Positions 9,701 through 15,448 of a DNA stretch of 15,448 nt are shown piece after piece. The DNA comes from Glomus cerebriforme (taxonomy: Eukaryota; Glomeromycota; Glomeromycetes; Glomerales; Glomeraceae), in NCBI GenBank assembly GCA_003550305.1, contig QKYT01000626.1, forward strand, positions 36,700-52,147, written 5' to 3'. Numbering within the stretch: position 1 is the stretch's first letter; every line of letters starts with the position of its first letter. Position numbers and translations under genes: made by a program. Below the pieces are notes generated by a model. That model had not been told where the DNA came from. It made no database searches and saw only the letters and a program-made list of their open reading frames with translations.

Positions 9701-10324
9701 ATACTGTTCTCTCAATAATTTCTTACTTTCTTTATCAGAATAATCAGCAGGAGTTATCCTAGAAATATCTCTCATTCAAGCCGCATAACCACTATCCTGT
9801 AATCCTAAACCAGCACTTCTTCACATACTAATTTCCTCATCAGCAAATCCTTTACTATGTCATCTTGAAATTAATCATTCTTCTCTTAGTTGCTCGCTAT
9901 CCTTAAACTCTAACACTTCAACCTTTTTAACATTTCTCAATCAACTAACATAATTAACATCCTCGTTTTTTAAACCATCATTAACTAATTCTTCAATTTC
10001 TTTCCAGCGAAATCCTTTGTTCCGTAATTGGAGAATTAATTGTCAAGTTGATTCTTTATTTTTCTCTTTCGAGTATTCGCCGAATTGCTCCCTCAAATCT
10101 TTTTCTTGGTAGTTATCTTCAACATTCATACTATTCAAAACCTCTCAAGCATCTACTTTCACTTCATCTCTCAATCAAGCACAAAAACCAGCATCTTCTT
10201 TTTTCATTCCAATATCTAATCATTCTTTACATTCTTCTCTGCTAAATCCTTTATCTATTCACTGTTGAGTTATTTCGGCGGTAAAATCTAAAATAGGATT
10301 ACCATATTCTTTTCGGTTAACCAT
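6746..10324 (-). CDS. Helical-repeat / leucine-rich-repeat / HET-domain protein
   Basis: A 1,192-aa protein (TGA = Trp) from the ATG at 10324 to TAA at 6746-6748. Residues ~26-275 hold four copies of a ~28-residue unit (starting near 27, 105, 160, 248) of the form GF-x-x-EE-...-W-x-x-x-GL-...-D-x-x-WLRD. Residues ~330-492 are leucine-rich repeats (units such as LEVLNCSNNQLTVLDI). Residues ~690-981 form a HET domain: YATLSYV-x-G, LWVDQFCINQ (751-760), WTFQE (822-826), a GIYSILGLLP segment and SLCWMP. HET domains are fungal incompatibility effectors. The last ~210 residues include a GDVLVIP segment like a HET C-terminal lobe. The usual Trp of SYxWG is Cys701 (TGT), and a Cys/His-rich insert follows. 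It sits between the 405-aa gene and the HIT-kinase gene. No Shine-Dalgarno; ATTATG start. Confidence 0.88.
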
Positions 10325-10333
10325 AATAATGTT

Positions 10334-11551
10334 TTATTTAGGAGGTTGTTCTATATTGTTTTGTAATTCCTGTTCTTGCAAACTCTCTAATTGCTTTTCT
10401 AGTTGGTGAATTTCAACTTGTTTGTTTAAAAGAATTTGAAGATTTTCCTTATTATTAACTATCTCCCCACTTAAAATCTGTTTGATTTCTTCTAGTTTTT
10501 CTGAAGTAGTAGTATTATTGCTACTTTGGATAATTTTTTTTTGTTTTTTGAGAAGTTTATCGAATAAAAACCTTCCCGACTCTTTGAGTTCTTCTTTGAT
10601 AGAAAAAATTAATTGCTCTGATTTGCCTTTCTCATTTTGAATTTGAGAAGTTAGACCATTAATTTTCAGATTTTTAATTTCTTCTTTTAACTTAGTAAAA
10701 TCAAATTCAGCACCAGGATGGACTATATTAGTTAACTCTTGTAGGTTTTCCCAGGCTTTCTCTTTTTGTAATTCTTCTTTTATTTCTTTTTCCCTTGTCT
10801 CGTTAATTTTATCAATTACTTCTTTAATTTTCTTTACTTGATAAGAAGAGTTATCCTTGGCTATTTGATAAGTTTGGTTTAACTCTGTCTTATTCTTGGC
10901 TTCCAATATATTTTTGAGTAATCTCAAAAAATCAATCTTTTTTTGAATCGGAAAAACTGATTCGTTCTCTATTTTCAAGTCAAAAAGATTTTTTTTTATA
11001 TTATCTCTTCTACTTTCTTCTTTTCATTCTTGAAGTTTATTAATATATTCTTCGAATTTATATTTACTGATGTCCTTATCAATCTTAATACTTGTTAATA
11101 AGTCCTCAACTTCCTTAATTTGGTTGCTAGTATTATTAGATATAGGATGTTCTAGTAAATTTAAACTTATACCATAGTAATGAAAATCTAATCAGTTTTC
11201 GTATACATTACTCAAACCGTTACGTAGTCCTATATTGTTTTCAACACAGACATTCTTAACACACAATCATTCTGGTGCTTTATTAACACTTGCTTTGTAA
11301 GTAAAGTTGGGATTTGTCTTAAATCCTAACAGTAGATTTAAAGTTGATTGACTGTAATCTCCTTGCCATCCTCGAGCACTAATACAAATTTTTTTAATAC
11401 TGTTGACTGGAGTATCAATCCTGCCAAAACTACCAACTTCGTTAATTATTCTACTGTCTCCATCAGTAATTTTTAAATCTTTGATTTCTAATTTTAATGC
11501 TTCTTTTCCATAACTGGTTATGTTTTTTAATTTAAATGATAAGTTTGCCAT
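10334..11551 (-). CDS. Coiled-coil protein with unknown N-terminal domain, first gene of the HET-kinase cluster
   Basis: A 405-aa frame (TGA = Trp) from the ATG at 11551 to TAA at 10334-10336. The first ~130 residues alternate hydrophobic and polar residues (for example SFKLKNIT, KLEIKDLKI) and look beta-rich; a segment around residue 60 reads SARGWQGDYSQST. From ~150 to the end it is Lys/Glu/Gln-rich and predicted to be coiled coil, ending in a short Pro-containing tail. No signal peptide or membrane segment is evident. The stop lies 9 bp before the LRR-HET start, so the two are probably co-transcribed. Its family is not recognised; a partner or adaptor of the downstream proteins is conceivable but unproven. 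Confidence 0.8.
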
Positions 11552-11566
11552 AATAACTGTTTTATA
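11552..11566 (-). promoter_or_regulatory. Putative -10 box and leaderless start for the three-gene cluster
   Basis: On the minus strand a TATAAA box (11561-11566) lies 9 nt before the ATG at 11551, with no Shine-Dalgarno in between. This spacing would put the transcription start at or within a few bases of the start codon, as in leaderless mRNAs. No clear -35 element is visible. The upstream side overlaps the edge of the 248-bp repeat. Confidence 0.3.
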
Positions 11567-11812
11567 ATGTTATAAAGTTATTTTATACTTTTTACTTATC
11601 TTTTTTTATCATACTTACTCTGACGATAGCAGTCCATTAAACCTAAAACATGTGGCTCATCATCGGCTATACATCAGACTAATTTATAAGNCTTAATTCC
11701 TCGGTAAACTCGAAAAGAATAATAAGTTCAATGGTAATATCTACCCTCAGGAATAATCCCTCTTTCTCCATTTAATTGGGGTAACAGAATATTCATAATC
11801 AAATCATCGGTA
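11565..11812. repeat. 248-bp direct repeat, left copy
   Basis: This stretch matches 15201-15448 at a constant offset of 3,636 bp. The only differences seen are G at 11569 against A at 15205 and an N at 11691 where the right copy has C. The right copy is cut by the window end, so the true repeat may be longer. It carries the 3' part of the small ORF at 11596-11910. Confidence 0.92.
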
Positions 11813-11910
11813 ATTAACTTTTCGATCAATTCCGCTTTATTCAATACAATCCCTTTTCTTTCTNAAGTATTTTTTATAGTAAATCAAAGTCCCGACTCCT
11901 TAATTAACAA
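11596..11910 (-). CDS. Small hypothetical protein within the direct repeat
   Basis: An open frame (TGA = Trp) ends at TAA 11596-11598 and reaches back to an in-frame TAA at 11926-11928. No ATG lies in the first part; TTG at 11910 would give 104 aa, but the true start is uncertain. One N (11864) falls in a codon T-N-A, which could be a stop. The C-terminal half has alternating aromatic and basic residues (YYHWTYYSFRVYRG, KAYKLVWCIADDE, GLMDCYRQS), faintly like the terminal strands of RelE-type proteins, but no motif is decisive. The second copy at the window end encodes the same C-terminus, so the reading frame is conserved between copies. Confidence 0.5.
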
Positions 11911-11975
11911 GGGCTTAGATCAAAATTAAACTATCACTAATTTTTAATAATGTAATAGTCTTTCACCCGCTCTTT

Positions 11976-12149
11976 CTATTTTCGGCATTGACATACTCAT
12001 TCTACTTCTCTGCTTCCTGGTTTACTGATTTGGTAAAAGTCGGTAATAACCACTTGATAGTCTTTACTGATATCTTTTATTGGTGAACTTAGATTTTTCT
12101 TTTTTTCATTTTTATTAGTATAGACATATGAGTAATGACAATATGAATT
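11976..12149 (-). pseudogene. Orphan gene fragment ending in a CxC motif
   Basis: A frame of 57 codons opens just after a TAA at 12150-12152 and ends with TAG at 11976-11978. It contains DYQVVITDFYQISKPGSRE and a CQCRK end. No ATG start is present in it. After the TAG the same frame continues for 11 more sense codons, including a KDYY segment, to a second TAG. It is best read as a broken piece of a gene; the family is not recognised. The rest of 11911-12164 holds only short frames. Confidence 0.3.
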
Positions 12150-12164
12150 TTATTTTAACATAGT

Positions 12165-13275
12165 TTACTTAATTTTTTTGTTTCTCTTTTTGATTAAGGG
12201 GTAAATAATTCTTCCAACCAGTGCCATTCCACCAATTACTCCAATAACTATTAAAGTAATTTTACCTCCACTCATGCCTTTTCCCTTATTGGGACTTTGT
12301 TTTTGATAAACCTCTCCTTGGCTATCTTCTTCTCAAATCTTGTCATCTACTTTTAAATCATTGGGAATTTCAGCATGTTCATCTCCTCCTTGACCTGGTG
12401 ATTGATAGATTTTAATGGTTCATTTATTTTTCGATTTTATTCCACACTCCTTATTTTTATGTTTTCGTAAGTCAGCCAAACATTGCTTTTGGGCTTGTTC
12501 GGCATCTTCGATACTTTTATCTCATCTAACTTTACCCCAACACTTTTTACAAGTTTTAAATAATCTCTTTTTACTCTTCTTAACTTCATCTCACTTGGTT
12601 TGAAGAGCACTTTTTATTTCAGACTTATTACCTTTCTTCGGACAAACTTTTTTATGAGCCTCTAACTGGTTTTTGACTTGGGTTTTGGCATCTAAAAAAT
12701 TTTCTTTACTTTTGTCATAACTAATGTTCGTTTGACAGTAGGGACAAAGAGAACTTCGTTGATAATCAGGTTTTTTGGTGTATTCATTTTTCCACTTGTC
12801 ATCTACTGTTTTTCTATCTTCTTGCTGTTGAGGTTTTAAGTCTTTAAAGTCTGCTCCAAATTTTTTGCTTTCCTCTTGGGGATTTGGAGGCAAGTTGGGT
12901 TTATCGGGTTTTCGGTTAGGGTCATCTTGGGGAGGTTTTTGGTCATCTCTTTTTTGTTTACAATCAGCACAAACTTTTATATCTTTGCCTTGGTCTTGAA
13001 TAGCAGTTAGTTCATTGGGTTTTTTATCTTGTTGACAATCATCACATTTTTTAGTAGTGGGTTCATCTTTTAAAGGTTCATTTCCCTTACCAGCAGTTAT
13101 ACAATTTTTACATAAATAACATTCTTGTCTATTTTCTTGGTTAACAATTTTGTCAAAAAAGGAGCCTTTTTGTATCCGAGGTGGAGCAGCAGTTTTTTTC
13201 TACCTCGGTGGAAGAATTACATATTTCACAATTTTGCTCTCTCCGCTCCCCTTTTGGCAAAGGGTCGGGTGCTTC

Positions 13276-13313
<38 letters not shown>

Positions 13314-13481
13314 TTCTATTACTTTTAATAATCCCTTTTTAATTTCAGTTTCATATTTGGTTTGCTCCTTGGTTCAGCACGGAGAGCAATAATCTCCCTT
13401 TTTACCTTTTCCATCGTGAAGTTCGTAGTATTTTCCCACTGGTATTTCATTTTTACAACTATAACATTTTAGTTCTGCCAT
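12165..13481 (-). pseudogene. CxxC-rich tail-anchored protein gene, interrupted (frameshifts and TAG) or phase-variable
   Basis: The ATG at 13481 opens a frame with CYSC and CSPC zinc pairs that enters an Arg-Glu run encoded by a (CT)17 tract (13278-13311) and stops at TAG 13200-13202 after 93 codons. From 13199 the same frame is open again for 344 aa to TAA at 12165-12167. That part has many Cys pairs (CYLCKNC, CDDC, CADC, CPYC with a later H-x-x-x-C, CKKC), a Pro/Asp/Lys-rich linker and, near the end, one hydrophobic helix (ITLIVIGVIGGMALVG) before a basic tail. Between the tract and the TAG, a different frame encodes another CxxC (CEIC), so two compensating indels probably separate the halves. 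It could be a membrane-anchored multi-zinc-ribbon protein; no family recognised. Confidence 0.65.
13278..13311. repeat. (CT)17 dinucleotide microsatellite inside a coding region
   Basis: Thirty-four bases of perfect CT on the plus strand (AG on the coding strand) lie inside the CxxC-rich gene. Each unit gained or lost changes the downstream frame, so this is a candidate phase-variation tract; slippage during sequencing is also possible. Confidence 0.95.
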
Positions 13482-13539
13482 AATATTATAATTTTATAAG
13501 ATTACACTGTTCTATTAAAATAAACATTACTAAATAATT

Positions 13540-13839
13540 TTACTCTTTTTTGCTGTATTCTTTAACAGTCATTTTTTTATACTCTTCCATGCTCTCTTTG
13601 GCAAGTTCAGCATAAAGTTTGCTTTGGAGTAAACAATTAAGTCTTGCCTCTTCACTTGGTTCTAACTTCTCACTCTCAATTTCTTTTAAGCATTTAAGAA
13701 GAGCAATTTTTTTAGTATAAACTCCTCTATTACTTCTTAAAATATTTTCCATTTTTTTAAAAATTGGATATTTATCTGCTTCTTCTCAAATGGATGGGGT
13801 GTTTCCACAAAAAGGGCATTTCTTTCTTTTGTTTACCAT
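13540..13839 (-). CDS. Small CPFCG zinc-finger protein
   Basis: A 99-aa protein (one TGA = Trp) from the ATG at 13839. It opens with a basic MVNKRKK segment and a CPFCG knuckle (Cys8, Cys11), with no obvious second Cys pair nearby apart from isolated cysteines further on. The remainder is helical and Lys/Glu-rich. Starting at the internal ATG (13752) would lose the zinc knuckle, so the upstream start is preferred. It lies 58 bp upstream of the interrupted CxxC-rich gene in the same direction and is divergent from the transposase. Function unknown. Confidence 0.65.
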
Positions 13840-13896
13840 TTTGCCTATAATTTAATTTTAAATCAGTTTAAATAATTTCTTAATTTTTTAACCTTT

Positions 13897-13919
13897 TATA
13901 TTTTATTGTATAAAATATA
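13897..13919. promoter_or_regulatory. Perfect AT palindrome in the divergent intergenic region
   Basis: TATATTTTAT-TGT-ATAAAATATA forms a 10-bp perfect inverted repeat with a 3-nt centre, ending 4 bp before the transposase ATG (13924) and 57 bp upstream of the divergent small zinc-finger gene. It could be an operator, a bidirectional -10 region, or part of the element's left end. The GTATAAAATA half also occurs inverted at 15214-15223. Confidence 0.4.
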
Positions 13920-13923
13920 ATAT

Positions 13924-15195
13924 ATGGAGTATTTTGCCAAAATTTTTCAAGAACAATGAATAATTGATAAGCAAGTTTGAAAATATGAGTTCTTGGATAC
14001 CAAAACTAACCAACAAGACTTTTTTTATCATCAAAAGAAAATTGACTATGTTCCTAATTTGACTGGCAAGTTAAATCTTTATGAAGATAAATCTTTTAAA
14101 TCATTTGAGCAAGATTTAGATAACACGATTGAGGGGTTAGAAGTTGAAAGAGAGACCACGAAAAACATTGAGCAAGCACTCAATCACTTCAAGAGAAGAA
14201 AGATAAAGTTAGTTTTTGACTTTGAACATTTACATCGATTACATAGTCGAGGTTATACTTGAAGAGAAGTTGCTAAAATCTATGAAAAACACGAACAGTC
14301 CGTTTATTACTGATTAAGAACCAAAGATAAGGTTTTAAACAAAAGAGGAGTTAAACCAATAATAACCGATAGAGTTATTAATCTTGTTCGTTCTTATGCT
14401 TTGGAAAACAATACCAAAACCCAACAAGAAATTACTGACCATGTTGGCAAAGAATTGGGGATTAAAATAAGCAGACCCAGCATTACAGTTCTTTTGAAAA
14501 AGTTAGGTATAACTAGAAAGAAATTAACTTACCATTATAACCAATTAAATGAAGAAAAGGCAAGGAATTTTAATGAAGAAATAAAACCTCTATTAACCGA
14601 ACTTCCTTTTATTGCTTTGGATGAATGTAGTTTTTACCCTAATTTAGACCCTCGTTTTGGATACTCAATTAAAGGAACTAGGGCAAAATCTAAAAGACCT
14701 AGCCATAAAGGAAAGCATTGCACCTTACTTTTTGCTATTAGTAATCTAAAAGTAAATGGAGTTATTCATTGAAAATTAGTTGAGGGGAGTGTAAATTGAA
14801 AGATTTTTTATGACTTTTTGGAGGAATTAAAGCCGATTGGAAAGAAAAAGAATATTCTCTTAATGGATAATGCTAGAATTCATCTTGCCTCTAACAAAAG
14901 AAAAGAAGCAGGATTATCAAGTGTTGAAGAACAGATGCTGAAAAAGGATATAGAAATCAAGTTCATTACTTCTTATGCTCCTATGTTAAATCCAACTGAA
15001 TTAGCATTCTGTCTTTTAAGACAACAGACAGAGAAAGATAGACCAAGAGGTTATGAAGCAATGGAATTAGCAATTAAAAAAGTGATTGAGTTGTTGAATA
15101 CCAAAGACCTTTCCAAGTATTTTTGACACTGTGCTGAATATTTTGATGAAAAAGATACTAAAATAAATATATTAGAGACTATAAAAAAACTCTAA
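13924..15195 (+). CDS. IS630/Tc1-mariner family transposase
   Basis: A 423-aa protein (TGA = Trp) from the ATG at 13924 to TAA at 15193-15195, with no internal TAA or TAG, so it is potentially active. Two helix-turn-helix regions precede the catalytic core (GYTWREVAKIYEKHEQSVYYWL near 110-131; another near 145-197). The DDE residues are D233 in LDECSFYPN, D315 in LLMDNARIH and E359 in YAPMLNPTE, the IS630 pattern. Spacing between the second Asp and the Glu is 43 residues, longer than the common 34. This is the only convincing plus-strand gene in the window. No clear terminal inverted repeats or TA duplications could be defined; the 248-bp repeat begins 5 bp after the stop. Confidence 0.9.
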
Positions 15196-15200
15196 CATTG

Positions 15201-15448
15201 TAATATTATAAAGTTATTTTATACTTTTTACTTATCTTTTTTTATCATACTTACTCTGACGATAGCAGTCCATTAAACCTAAAACATGTGGCTCATCATC
15301 GGCTATACATCAGACTAATTTATAAGCCTTAATTCCTCGGTAAACTCGAAAAGAATAATAAGTTCAATGGTAATATCTACCCTCAGGAATAATCCCTCTT
15401 TCTCCATTTAATTGGGGTAACAGAATATTCATAATCAAATCATCGGTA
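15201..15448. repeat. 248-bp direct repeat, right copy (runs to window end)
   Basis: The second copy of 11565-11812 in the same orientation, one mismatch and one N apart. It starts 5 bp after the transposase stop and continues to the last base, which suggests that the contig was broken by the assembler inside this repeat. Confidence 0.92.
15232..15448 (-). CDS. Small hypothetical protein, C-terminal part (second copy, cut by window end)
   Basis: This is the last 71 codons plus TAA (15232-15234) of the same protein as at 11596-11910, with an identical predicted sequence over the shared part. The N-terminus lies outside the window. The aromatic-rich C-terminus with YYSFRVYRG and GLMDCYRQS is visible. 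Two copies this close suggest that the ORF travels with a repeated, perhaps mobile, segment. Family not recognised. Confidence 0.5.

Noticed and set aside
4596..10324. Contig from the fungal nuclear genome
   Set aside because: TGA as Trp, the absence of introns, tight gene spacing and the neighbouring HigBA and IS630 genes point to a bacterium.
1448..11551. Genetic code 25 (TGA = Gly) as in some candidate-phylum bacteria
   Set aside because: The TGA codons coincide with conserved Trp positions in the kinase and HET motifs, not with Gly positions.
13176..13208. Hairpin CCGAGGT/ACCTCGG as a terminator
   Set aside because: It lies inside the CxxC-rich gene, with a 19-nt loop and no T-run after the stem.
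13125..13392. Plus-strand ORFs with Ser-Leu repeats
   Set aside because: The Ser-Leu run only reflects the CT microsatellite; the minus strand carries CxxC motifs on both sides.
13909..15223. GTATAAAATA at 13909-13918 and its inverse at 15214-15223 as terminal inverted repeats of the IS630 element
   Set aside because: Only 10 bp of AT-rich sequence; the right-hand one belongs to the 248-bp repeat and also occurs at 11578-11587 without a transposase.

Overview
The window looks like a draft contig from an uncultured mollicute-type bacterium, most probably a Mollicutes-related endobacterium of arbuscular mycorrhizal fungi (Candidatus Moeniiplasma or a close relative). Three things point there. 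The DNA is very AT-rich. TGA is read as tryptophan (genetic code 4): with TGA open, strings of short frames fuse into single genes of 400-1,200 codons, and the TGAs fall on Trp positions conserved in protein kinases and HET domains. Fungal-type domains characteristic of Glomeromycotina sit beside bacterial genes (a HigBA toxin-antitoxin pair, DUF4160, an IS630 transposase). The assignment is an inference from gene content; no 16S or ribosomal gene is present.

Layout. Nearly everything except the transposase is on the minus strand. 1-794: the start of a DUF4160 gene cut by the window edge, then higA and higB (transcribed higB, higA, DUF4160). 801-1009: a short palindrome-bounded remnant resembling IS200/IS605 ends. 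1098-1385: a small zinc-ribbon protein. 1448-4516: a 1,022-aa protein of unknown function with coiled coils and one C-terminal membrane segment. 4523-4594: a 19-bp tandem repeat. 4596-11551: three closely packed genes, in transcription order a 405-aa coiled-coil protein, a 1,192-aa helical-repeat/LRR/HET protein, and a 714-aa HIT/zinc-ribbon/protein-kinase fusion, with gaps of only 9 and 5 bp. 11565-12150: one copy of a 248-bp direct repeat carrying a small ORF, plus a gene fragment. 12165-13481: a CxxC-rich, tail-anchored gene interrupted by a (CT)17 microsatellite and an in-frame TAG. 13540-13839: another small CxxC protein. 13924-15195: an intact IS630-type transposase on the plus strand. 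15201-15448: the second copy of the direct repeat, running off the end.

The most striking content is the three-gene minus-strand cluster. It combines a leucine-rich repeat sensor-like region, a HET domain (the effector domain of fungal heterokaryon incompatibility), and a kinase whose N-terminal zinc ribbon and linker look like those of the expanded kinase families of the fungal host, here fused behind a HIT nucleotide-hydrolase domain. A cross-kingdom acquired immunity-, incompatibility- or host-manipulation-like module is a reasonable hypothesis. The domains are read from the sequence; the joint function is inference.

Most starts lack a Shine-Dalgarno sequence, and six minus-strand genes share the start context ATTATG. 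Ambiguous bases (N) are confined to 97-1224 and 11691-11864, which suggests collapsed multi-copy sequence there.
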